Source of the DNA: Trifolium pratense | Lineage: Eukaryota; Streptophyta; Magnoliopsida; Fabales; Fabaceae | Direction of reading: 5' to 3' | Assembly (NCBI RefSeq): GCF_020283565.1 | Contig: NC_060063.1 | Span: 49,653,726 to 49,717,725, forward strand | Length of the DNA: 64,000 nucleotides | In this document: positions 10,974-20,900 of the stretch, one piece after another | Numbering within the stretch: the stretch's first letter is position 1 | Layout of the letters: every line of letters starts with the position of its first letter | The notes under the pieces: model-generated | Databases searched by the model: none | Seen by the model: the letters and a program-made list of their open reading frames with translations, nothing else | Told to the model about the DNA's origin: nothing | Translations under genes and position numbers: made by a program

Positions 10974-12968
10974 GAGTTTGCATCTTTGGAGTCAATGCGG
11001 CCTGTAGATTGATTGCTTTATTGTTTGGTCAAGATTTTCTTGTGTAACTTAAGGATGAAATCTTATAATACACAAATCACAGGTTATTATAGTTCTCGAA
11101 TGGAATTTTTTTTGCTCGTAACTTATATTTTAGCTTCTCCTTTATCACTGGGATAGGTTTTCTGTTGTTATCTCTGTAGCTTGATTCTTATCATAATTCT
11201 TTTAAATTGCATTTGCAAACCGGCGACCAGCTCTTTTTTTGTGGTCTTGCAGATTGATATATATCTTGTATACGCTTCATGTTTGTTTGGCTTTGGTATC
11301 AAACACTAGTGCAATTTGCCAAGCGTCGAATTAACGTTTCATTGTGATCTAGGCAGAAAGACTACCAAATCGTGAAATTTGAAGTTTGGTTTGGGACAAC
11401 ATGATCTATCTCCTTTGGCTTTTTTTAGGTAGTTTATGTTCGATTCGGTGCTATTTTTATAGGATCTAATTGATTTGAAAGCATGATTGGTATACATTAT
11501 AAGTGTAAAGTAAAATACATATATCCTTTTTTTTTTTTGACAAAAACATATATCCAATTATACTTCATCATTATGTCATTTTATTATATTAATTTTAAAA
11601 TATCTCTACAATCATCTATGTGGTAAAATGTAATTTTATGCGTGTAAAACTTATATTACCAATGATATTTGGGTCTAGTGGAAGGAGCTAGACTTCCACA
11701 ATGTGGTGAACCAATGTTTGAATTTGTTAAGAGTTACTCGCATTTTAGTCTATGTACTCAATAGTGGTGGTTTGCGGCGCAATTGTGCCAGAGCATGGTG
11801 GTGCAGTGATTGCTTGTGGCGGTGAGCAATATGGTGTGCAACATGTATTATCATGTTTGTCAGAATTAAGTTTTTACTTCGATGCAATTAATTTAGGTGG
11901 AATTGAAATGTAAATTCAACTCCTAAACTTCTAGAGTTTTTACTTCATATTAAAATTTTATATATATTAAAATTAATAATGTTATTTTTAATTTAGAAAT
12001 TTAAGTGTTATGAATACTAATTACAGAAAATATAAAAAATTAATATATTATTAATTTTAAATTCAAAAATCAATTTTAAATATTAGATAATTCACACTCA
12101 ATTGATTTTTTCTCATTCTTATGAATTTAATATGACTATAGTCATGCATGTCATGTGAGAATGAATATTACATAGGATTGAAATATAAAGTGATTGTATT
12201 CTTAGCCAGACTTAATTACCTCGTGGTCGAACTCTGGATTACTGGAGTCCCTTTTCCATGGGAACAAAAGGGTTAATACCAAAAACTATAAAAATAAAGT
12301 GACTATGTTGTAAATTTTAACCCCTGTTATTTTATTTTTACGAAACTCCTATTATGTATCTATTATTTATTAAATAACTTATTATATTTGAATAATTGCA
12401 TAAAACTTTATAATATTATATTATTTTATCAAATTATAATTAGTTAGGTCTCTCACATGTTTTCATATATTCTTTTGTATATTTTTTTCTTTTTTCTTTC
12501 TTATTTTCGTAAAAGTGCATAAAATAAGAGAAATTTTTCGCTGCTAGGCTGCTATAATTTAGACTGAATATGGAACCATATTAAAATGCTATTGCTCATG
12601 AATGTCAATGTCTTTGAATACTTACGCATATCATATTGTATTACTAATATAACATAACATGTATTTTTAAAAGAATTTATGCTCCTTGTACAAAAAATTA
12701 TGTTCAAGTGATAAAAATTAAGCTTTTAAATTGACGAAAAAAATTTGAGATTTTGAATCGTTCAAGTAGGTAAAAACGTGCGAATTTAAACGATTTTATT
12801 GATTTTCAGAGAGTTAAATTGTGTAAACTCGTTTTGACCTACGATTTTACAAAAACTATTTTAGCTTTTATTTAACATAAACCTAAAAAAATAGGCTAGG
12901 TTTTAAAAAAATAGGCTAGGTTTAAAGTAGAAATAGAAATGGGGAAAACGGGATTCTAGGATGGATAG
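10974..12968. other. intergenic region downstream of COG2
   Basis: Presumed COG2 3' UTR, then AT-rich sequence. No coding segment or clear repeat boundary was seen, apart from a small tandem echo of AAAAAAATAGGCTAGGTTT near 12885-12922. Nothing else recognised up to the copia insertion. Confidence 0.6.
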
Positions 12969-13150
12969 TGTTAGGTAAAATGGTGTTCTCTATTATTCAC
13001 ATAAGGCAATGCACCTTATATAGGCAAGTATACAAGGAGATTTAACACTAGCTTGAACAACAAGCAACTAGTTGGCTCAAGCCAACCTGCGCGCGCGCCT
13101 GTGGGCTTGGCAAGCCAGGCCTGCTTGGCTGCTTAGCTTACAATCCAACA
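12969..13150 (-). repeat. 3' LTR of the copia element
   Basis: 182 bp, left-hand copy on the plus strand, the 3' LTR because the element reads on the minus strand. Contains a GC-rich CGCGCGCG core near 13090 and a TATATAGG motif near 13018. Confidence 0.95.
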
Positions 13151-13197
13151 AACCCTCCCTTAAGCTAAACCTCTAAAACAAGTATGAATTACAAATT

Positions 13198-16100
13198 CTA
13201 AACAACAGTAATGACATCACAAATGCTAAGTCTATCTCTCAATTTACAAAAGCTCTCAAGCTTTAGTGCCTTGGTCATAATGTCTGCAACTTGATCTTGA
13301 GTGCTGCAGTGCTCCAACTCAACAATCTTCTCTTTGGTAAGATCCCTCAGAAAATGGTATCTAACATCTATGTGTTTGCATTTACCATGTAAAACTGGAT
13401 TCTTTGACAGCTTAATGGAAGAGCTGTTATCACAAAGTATCACAGTTTCTCCCACCTGTGCTTGACCAAGTTGATCAAGTATCCTTCTCAGCCATACTGC
13501 TTGACAGGCACTAGATGCTGCAGCTACAAACTCAGCTTCAGTAGTGGAAAGAGTCACTATAGCTTGTTTTTTTGAAGACCATGAGATTGGTCCATTTCCA
13601 TACATGAACACATATCCAGATGTGGATTTTCTGTCATCCAAATCACCTGCATAGTCAGAATCTGTCCAGCCTTGCAGTTTCAATTCACCTTGATTCCTTT
13701 GATACAATATCCCTAAATTGATTGTACCCTTCAGATACCTCAGAATCCTTTTCACAGCAGCCAAATGTAGTTCAGTAGGCCTATCCATATATCTTGCTAC
13801 TAAACATACAGAGAAGGCAAGATCAGGTCTTGTGGCCAAAAGATACATTAGACAACCTATCATTTGCCTATATTCAGTAGCATCAACAAGCTTCCCACCT
13901 TCATTCTTTGTTAACTTGCAGCCAGTGACAATTGGACTGCATACTTTGTTACAATTCTCCATACCAAACCTCATCAATATATCTTGAGCATATTTTTGTT
14001 GATAGATGAATATCCCATTTTCAGCTTGTTTGATTTCAACACCCAAAAAATACCTCATCCTCCCTAAATCTGTCATTGCAAACTTGCTTTTCATTGATCT
14101 TTTGAAACTTTCAAACATCTCTTCATCATTACCTGTGTATATCAGATCATCAACATATAGACTTACTATCAGAATTTTTCCTTCTTTTTCATGTTTGATA
14201 AAAAGAGTGTGCTCATATGGACATTTGGTGAATGATTCCTGCACAAAGTATGACTCAATCTTGCTGTACCAAGCCCTGGGAGCCTGCTTCAAGCCATATA
14301 GGGCCTTTTTGAGCTTGTACACCTTATACTTATCATTGGTCTGGTAGCCACATGGCTGCTCAACATACACATCTTCAGTCAATTCACCATGTAAGAAAGC
14401 ACTCTTTACATCAAGCTGATACACTTTCCATCCCTTGCTAGCAGATAAGGCCAATATACACCTTATTGTATCCCATCTGGCAACAGGTGCAAAAACCTCT
14501 CTGTAATCAACACCATGCTGCTGACTGTAACCTTTAGCTACTAGTCTAGCCTTATACTTCTCAACCTTTCCATTCTCATTGTATTTAGTTTTGAAGATCC
14601 ATTTCACTCCAATTCTTTTACTTCCTTCTGGTAATTCTGTCAATTCCCAAGTTCCATTCTTTTCAATGGCTTCAATTTCTTGATCCATTGCTTTTCTCCA
14701 CACTTCATGTTTTGCAGCTTCTTCATATGTGTCTGGATCATCATTGCAGAAAACAGCTAAATTGTGCAAACCATCATCCTCAATTTGCTCTTGTCCAGTC
14801 ACATAGTCTCTCATCCAACCAGGTGGTCTCCTTGGTCTGGGAGAGATAATGGGATTACCATGTAGATCTTCATCAGAACTTTCAGTGTCACTAACATGTT
14901 CAACATCAGGACTTTGTTGGCTGCTTTCTCCAACCTCCATTGGCCCATCATTACTCACTTGATCTTTTTCATCATTGTTGCTTAGAGCTTCAATATCATC
15001 TAGATCAGTTGCTTGAGCCTTTGCAGGCTTATTGTCTTTCATTTCCCATCCTTTTGACTCATCAAAGATTACATCCCTGCTAACAATTATCCTTTTATTG
15101 GCTGGATCATAAAGTTTGTATGCTTTTGATTCTTCACTCACACCAAGATGAATGCACTTAATGCTTTTTGAATCTAATTTCTTCCTTTGAGTGTCAGATA
15201 CATGTGCATAGGCCACACAACCAAAGATCTTGAAGTAGTGAACTGCTGGCTTCACTTTACTCCAAGCCTCTTCTGGTGTCACTTCCTTCACTGACATGGT
15301 TGGACTTCTATTCAACACATATGTTGCCCAAATGACTGCTTCAGGCCAAAATCTCTTAGGTACCCCTCTCTCAGTCAACATACTCCTGACCATATTCAGA
15401 ATAGTTCTATTCTTTCTCTCAGATACTCCATTCTGCTGTGGAGTATAGGCTGCAGTGAGTTGCCTTTTGATTCCATGTTGACTGCAAAAATCATTAAATT
15501 CATTTGAAGTGAATTCACCTCCTCTATCAGTTCTTAGACATTCAATTTGACAACTTGACTCTTTTTCTACTATTGCTTTGAATTTTTTGAAAGTAGATAG
15601 TGCACTAGATTTTTCTATGAGAGGATAGGTCCATGTTTTCCTGCTAAAATCATCAGTGAAGGTAATGAAGTACCTGCTTCCTCCATTTGATGTAGGGTTG
15701 ATAGGGCCACAGATGTCAGAATGTATCAATTGAAGTCTTTCTGTAGCTCTCCAATTTGAAGTTTTAGGAATAGGATCCCTATGTTGCTTGCCTATAATGC
15801 AGCTTTCACAAGTTTCTGCAGTTTCTTGTAGAGCAGGCAATCCCTTGACCATGGATTTCTTTGCTAAAATGTTCAACCCTTTAAGATTCAAGTGGCCATA
15901 TCTGCAATGCCACAGTTGTGTAAGATCTGAACTTGTAGTCTTGAAGCACATTGGAGTGATCACTGAAGCATGTATCATGTACATTCTATTAGCTGACATC
16001 TCAGTGGACATAAGCAAACCTCTGCTTTCATGATACACCTTGCAACTGTTATTGGAGAAGATAATTGTCAAGTTTTTCTGTTGTAATTGGCCAATACTCA

Positions 16101-17193
16101 GCAGATTATTCTTCAACTCAGGAAGATAATACACACTAGTTATGACCTGCACTATTCCTCCAATTTGCAATCTCAAATTGCCCTTTCCCATGACTTGCAT
16201 TCTTGAATTGTCACCCAATTTCACAGTTTCTCTAAACTCTGAATCAAATTCAAACAGCCATTCTTTCTTTCCAACCATATGATTGCTACAGCCAGAATCA
16301 AGAAACCAGATCTCATCTTTCAATTCACTTTTGACTGGTTCTTTAAGCTTTTCTTGCGCCATAAGCAAGACTTCGCCATGTTCATCAAACTCTGCATAGT
16401 TTGCTTCTTCCCAAGTTGGACATTCACTCTGGTAATGTCCAAGCTTGTGGCATCTGTAACACTCAACAAGCTCTCTACTTTGTTGTCTACCTCTGCCTCT
16501 TCCACCTCTTGAACCGTTTCTTCCTCTCCCCCTACCCCCACCCCTACCATGTGAAGCCTGCAAGGCCTGCTCTTCATCTTTCACTAGGGTAGGCTTCATT
16601 CTTTTCTCATGGACCAACAAGCTGCTTTGTAATTCATCAATTGTAAGGGTGGTGACATCATTAGACTCTTCTATGGAACACACAACGTAATTGAATTTTT
16701 CACTCATAGATCGCAACACCTTTTCTACAACTATAGTCTGAGTCAAGGTTTCACCTGAAGCACTCATCTTGTTTGCAATTGCTAAAGTTCTTGAGAAAAA
16801 ATCACTTACAGACTCATTATCTTTCATCTGCAAGATTTCAAATTCCTTTCGCAATGCTTGAAGCTGAGCTCTCTTCACTTTGGTCGAACCTTGATATTTC
16901 TTGCGCATTGATTCCCAAATGTCACGAGCTGTGTTGCGTTCAAGAATAGTTTCCAAGATTGATCTTTCAATTGATTGAAAGAGAAAGTTCTTGGCCTTTA
17001 GATCTTTGAGTTTGCTTTCCGCTGCAAGTTGTGTTTGTTCTGCAGTTGCGTTTGCAGGCGCAACAATGATGCCATCTTCAATTAGGGACCAATATTCTTT
17101 CGATCTAAGCAAATTTTCCATAAGCATTGCCCAATGATCATAGTGTCCATCAAACTTTGGAATTGATGGACGAAGATAATCGGAATCAGCCAT
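13198..17193 (-). CDS. copia gag-pol polyprotein
   Basis: Order gag-protease-integrase-RT-RNase H, the Ty1/copia order. The open frame extends upstream to 17292, but that first codon is TTG. The first ATG (complement 17191-17193) gives MADSDYLRPSIPKFDGHYDHW, the usual start of plant copia gag, so it is chosen here (1331 codons). Visible landmarks, numbered from that ATG: gag to about 235, a Gly/Arg-rich stretch, zinc knuckle CYRCHKLGHYQSEC (about 245), protease LDSGCSNHM (about 298), the HCRYGHLN pre-integrase zinc region (about 429), integrase with HSD, TDRGGEF and NGVSERKNR, RT with KARLVAKGYSQQHGVDY and the catalytic YVDD (about 1013), and C-terminal RNase H (TDSDYAGD, TTEAEF). No disabling lesion seen. 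Confidence 0.95.
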   Translation of the reverse strand: MADSDYLRPSIPKFDGHYDHWAMLMENLLRSKEYWSLIEDGIIVAPANATAEQTQLAAESKLKDLKAKNFLFQSIERSILETILERNTARDIWESMRKKYQGSTKVKRAQLQALRKEFEILQMKDNESVSDFFSRTLAIANKMSASGETLTQTIVVEKVLRSMSEKFNYVVCSIEESNDVTTLTIDELQSSLLVHEKRMKPTLVKDEEQALQASHGRGGGRGRGRNGSRGGRGRGRQQSRELVECYRCHKLGHYQSECPTWEEANYAEFDEHGEVLLMAQEKLKEPVKSELKDEIWFLDSGCSNHMVGKKEWLFEFDSEFRETVKLGDNSRMQVMGKGNLRLQIGGIVQVITSVYYLPELKNNLLSIGQLQQKNLTIIFSNNSCKVYHESRGLLMSTEMSANRMYMIHASVITPMCFKTTSSDLTQLWHCRYGHLNLKGLNILAKKSMVKGLPALQETAETCESCIIGKQHRDPIPKTSNWRATERLQLIHSDICGPINPTSNGGSRYFITFTDDFSRKTWTYPLIEKSSALSTFKKFKAIVEKESSCQIECLRTDRGGEFTSNEFNDFCSQHGIKRQLTAAYTPQQNGVSERKNRTILNMVRSMLTERGVPKRFWPEAVIWATYVLNRSPTMSVKEVTPEEAWSKVKPAVHYFKIFGCVAYAHVSDTQRKKLDSKSIKCIHLGVSEESKAYKLYDPANKRIIVSRDVIFDESKGWEMKDNKPAKAQATDLDDIEALSNNDEKDQVSNDGPMEVGESSQQSPDVEHVSDTESSDEDLHGNPIISPRPRRPPGWMRDYVTGQEQIEDDGLHNLAVFCNDDPDTYEEAAKHEVWRKAMDQEIEAIEKNGTWELTELPEGSKRIGVKWIFKTKYNENGKVEKYKARLVAKGYSQQHGVDYREVFAPVARWDTIRCILALSASKGWKVYQLDVKSAFLHGELTEDVYVEQPCGYQTNDKYKVYKLKKALYGLKQAPRAWYSKIESYFVQESFTKCPYEHTLFIKHEKEGKILIVSLYVDDLIYTGNDEEMFESFKRSMKSKFAMTDLGRMRYFLGVEIKQAENGIFIYQQKYAQDILMRFGMENCNKVCSPIVTGCKLTKNEGGKLVDATEYRQMIGCLMYLLATRPDLAFSVCLVARYMDRPTELHLAAVKRILRYLKGTINLGILYQRNQGELKLQGWTDSDYAGDLDDRKSTSGYVFMYGNGPISWSSKKQAIVTLSTTEAEFVAAASSACQAVWLRRILDQLGQAQVGETVILCDNSSSIKLSKNPVLHGKCKHIDVRYHFLRDLTKEKIVELEHCSTQDQVADIMTKALKLESFCKLRDRLSICDVITVV

Positions 17194-17342
17194 TAGAGGG
17201 CAATAGAAAGCGATCAATCGAGGAAGAAGACGATGAAGTTTGGGAAGAACGATATGAAACGGTTTGTAACAGAATTGTAACTGAATTTGCAAAATCTGCG
17301 ATTTGCAGTTATCAGGACCCTTGTGGGCTCACTGATACCAAA

Positions 17343-17524
17343 TGTTAGGTAAAATGGTGTTCTCTATTATTCACATAAGGCAATGCACCTTATATAGGCA
17401 AGTATACAAGGAGATTTAACACTAGCTTGAACAACAAGCAACTAGTTGGCTCAAGCCAACCTGCGCGCGCGCCTGTGGGCTTGGCAAGCCAGGCCTGCTT
17501 GGCTGCTTAGCTTACAATCCAACA
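17343..17524 (-). repeat. 5' LTR of the copia element
   Basis: 182 bp, same sequence as the left LTR by eye. It is the promoter-bearing 5' LTR for this minus-strand element, followed directly by the primer-binding site. Confidence 0.95.
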
Positions 17525-17994
17525 GATAGTGTGTCTTTTCCTAGAGTCCCTGTTTATACGTAGTGAAGTAATGGACAAACAAAAAAGAGCGAAAATTTGA
17601 TTCACCAAATACAACTTCCTTAATCCTTAAATTAACTTAAAAAAAATGAATAATGATTCTATATTATATTATTTTAGACTAAAATAGATTTAGAGTAAGA
17701 TTTCATTCATACCTAAAAAAGTAACATTATTCTAGGTATCAGAAACAGAAAAATTTAGCCAAAGCCAACTAAAAAACATCTAAGTAATGTGATGCCCGAG
17801 TTTGATCAAGGTCCAATTGGATAATAAACTTAATTTAAAATAAACTTCTCCTTTCTTTTGGTGCAATTGTTCATGATTATAGCCTTATAGTTATAAGGAG
17901 ATATTAATATTATACACTGTAAAATTCCAATATATTTTCCGCCTTCATTTTTTTTTGGGTTTTACGGGTTTTTGAAGTTAGCTCACCCTCGCGT
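17525..17994. other. intergenic, 3' flank of the uridine kinase-like gene
   Basis: Non-coding and AT-rich. It begins with the second copy of the copia target duplication and probably includes the 3' UTR of the minus-strand gene. Nothing else recognised. Confidence 0.6.
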
Positions 17995-20900
17995 TTAGGA
18001 GTCGTCTGTACCAAAATACCGGTCACCAAATTCTCCCAATCCAGGAATGACACGAAACTGGTCATTTAGTCCTTCTTCAATCTCGGAAGTGACAACTTTC
18101 AGTTGCGGAAAAAGTTTACATACACAATGTATTCCCTCGGGAGCCTGAAATAATTTTTGAAATGTATTATGTTGGTTTTCATTAAACATAGTAGGATCTT
18201 TACTAGTACTCAATTGAATAACTTACAGAGACTAGATTGAGGAAAATTATCCGTGACTCTGGAACTCCCTTTTTTATAAGAAGCTCGATTGCTTGGCTGG
18301 CACTGTTGCCTAAATAAATCATTGCAATAAGGTGCGTGACGTCAATATTTTCCAATCTTATATAACTGTAGTTATAATGTAGTATTGTTACTCCAAATAA
18401 ATTTGTTGTATAGACAGTGAGACAGTGTTAAAAAATGAAAAGACCATATAGCTGAATGATGGACACATGATGAATTATAAAAAGTTGTGACTTCTGAGAA
18501 TGAATGAAGAACATAACTGACCTGTACCAAGTACTGGGTCCATGAGAAGAACATGTCTCTCTGAAATATCTTTAGGGAGCTTCTCATAAATAAGCTTATA
18601 GAATGAAAACATTGTGGTGAATTACATTTGAAGAGTTGTATCATTTTACACAGGAACAAACAAAATCAAGAAAGATAAACATAGTAAAAAAGGAAGTCTA
18701 ATTACCTGAGTTTCATCACGGTCTCGATGGATGAGAATTTTTCCTATTTTTATTCCTTTACAGCATGCACGGAGAGCATTTTCCATGCTTTCACCACTGA
18801 ACAATTATAGGAAGTTATAAAATTTCTTTTAAAACAGCTGAAGTAGAATTCATAAACAATATGGCATTAAAATTTCAAAAGATGGCTTAAACGCACAATC
18901 CTCACACCTGAATAGGGGTCAAATATATACACTATCATATCTGAAAATGGTTCAGATAAATAAAATTGTTATCAGAGGCAACTATACGTTGGAATTGAAA
19001 TTAAAACCTATGTAATGGATAATGATATCTTGATAATGCTAACAAGTTTTTTCCCAATTTAACCACTCAGATCAGAACATTTAGTAGATCCAATATCTTA
19101 AAAATGAATGACAATTGAGTATGGAGATAATAAGTCTGAAGACAAGCAGTTCAGTAAACCTTTTGAAATAGAAAAGTTACCTTCTAATAACAGATACTCC
19201 ACACAATTTCTTACAAAAATCGACTCCAATATAAATTGATCCTGAAATGCGGCAAAAATTATAATTTAGCTCTCTCTCTCTCTAAACTTAGCAGCTTCTT
19301 TCTAACATAGTAAGTCTTTCAAGTTATATTAAAACATAGATAACTAAAAAACCTGCTGGTAGATTTAAAGTTTAAATGATAGAATGAGTTTTCGTTTCCT
19401 TAGAGATAGACCTGTAGGTGTGGTAACTTGTTTCTCTGTAAATGGCAAGTAACCGAGACCATGTTCCACTACCTGTTAAGTCCAGTGATACTGACATTAA
19501 TTCTCCTTACTAAGGGTTGTAAATCATGTTATCTTGTATAAAGTATTACCTACCAAACGAATTAGCCTATCTGAATAAAAAACAAAGTCATGCTTTGATA
19601 TTTCCTTATCACGGATAAGAGTGTGCATGCCTCTAGTCTGCAAGAAAGCTCCAACTTTAGAACTTAGCATTAAAAATATCTCCTTGGAGCAAAAAAGAAG
19701 ACAGAGTTAAGGTAGAAGAAATGACAGTAAGATGAAAATCACCTGGAAAGTAGACTGTATAACATTCAAATTTGGATATATCTTACAAAGGTTATGCTGC
19801 CCAAGCTTAGTGCGGATATGTTGAACGATCAAGTCAATTGCTACATGATTATCTCCCCCACGAGGTATGATTATGTCCGCATACTTTTTGGTTGGAAGAA
19901 TAAAATCATCGAAGGCAGGCTTAACAAATTTAGCATACTGAAAATTCAGTAAGATATTTCCATATCAGCCATGCAATTTCATGTATTGGTGGACAATCAG
20001 GAATTTGTGTTGTACAAAGCAAAACCAAATTCAGTGCATTAGAAACAAAGGGGTTGTTTGTTTCAAGTCTATATTTCTGGGAATATATGGGTAGGAATAG
20101 ATATACCCATGTTTGCTACAAGGTTGACATAAAATTATTCATGGATATGAAGGTTCCTTGGAATAAAATAACTTCTCTTATCTCCATGATTTTATTCCCA
20201 AGGAAATGGGACTGAATTGTTGTATCTGGCACTAGTTTGTCCCTATCGGCTACCACAACACAACTATTCTTTAGAATGGACATTACAGGCATAATTTATT
20301 TGTTGTCTTTCCAAAAAAGATCTAATCAATTGTAAGAAATACGATATAAATATAAATAAATTGTTACTTCTCATAAATTATAATCCTGAATTCCTGACAT
20401 ATGTCTGTCTACTGAAGATATTTATAATATACAAAATATTAAAAGGCATGCCTGTTCTAGTACAGAGTGCACATCTCTACCCCTGTCAACAGTATCTCGT
20501 TTTATTCTGCGGCCAAGCCTTACATCCGGATCTACATAACATGCAGACATGCAGTGCAATATCAGTATATAACTTTCAAGCATAAGGAAATATAAAACAC
20601 ACCGACAATTTCTATAGAGAGATCATTATCATACAAAATTGTCGCCATGTACATTTAAAAAACTTGAGACAAACAGCATGGAGCACATTCTCCTCACTTT
20701 ACAAGGTCACATGATTCCCCATTGCCACTCATTCTATATATGTCGGGTACTCTTAAAATAGGGGTGGAGGTTTGAAAATTAAATTGTTTGTTTGTATTTA
20801 GAATCTTACTTTCTTATTCCTTTCCTATCCACATTAAAACAGATACACCGGATAGAACACATAAACACAGAGAGAGATGCATGATATTAAAGAAACTAGA

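Larger units (their letters stand above)
12969..17524 (-). mobile_element. complete Ty1/copia LTR retrotransposon
   Basis: A 4556-bp element bounded by 182-bp LTRs (12969-13150 and 17343-17524) that look identical base for base. It is flanked by the 5-bp direct repeat GATAG (12964-12968 and 17525-17529). LTR ends are TGTTGG...TAACA read on the minus strand. The primer-binding site follows the 5' LTR (TGGTATCA, complement at 17333-17340; the initiator-tRNA-Met type). A purine tract GGGAGGGTT (complement 13151-13159) precedes the 3' LTR. One long frame encodes the gag-pol polyprotein with no stop or frameshift. Identical LTRs imply a recent insertion. It sits between the 3' ends of COG2 and the uridine kinase-like gene and disrupts neither. 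Confidence 0.96.

Noticed and set aside
13718..16592. Several plus-strand open frames across the copia element
   Set aside because: Antisense shadows of the gag-pol frame; no domain similarity.
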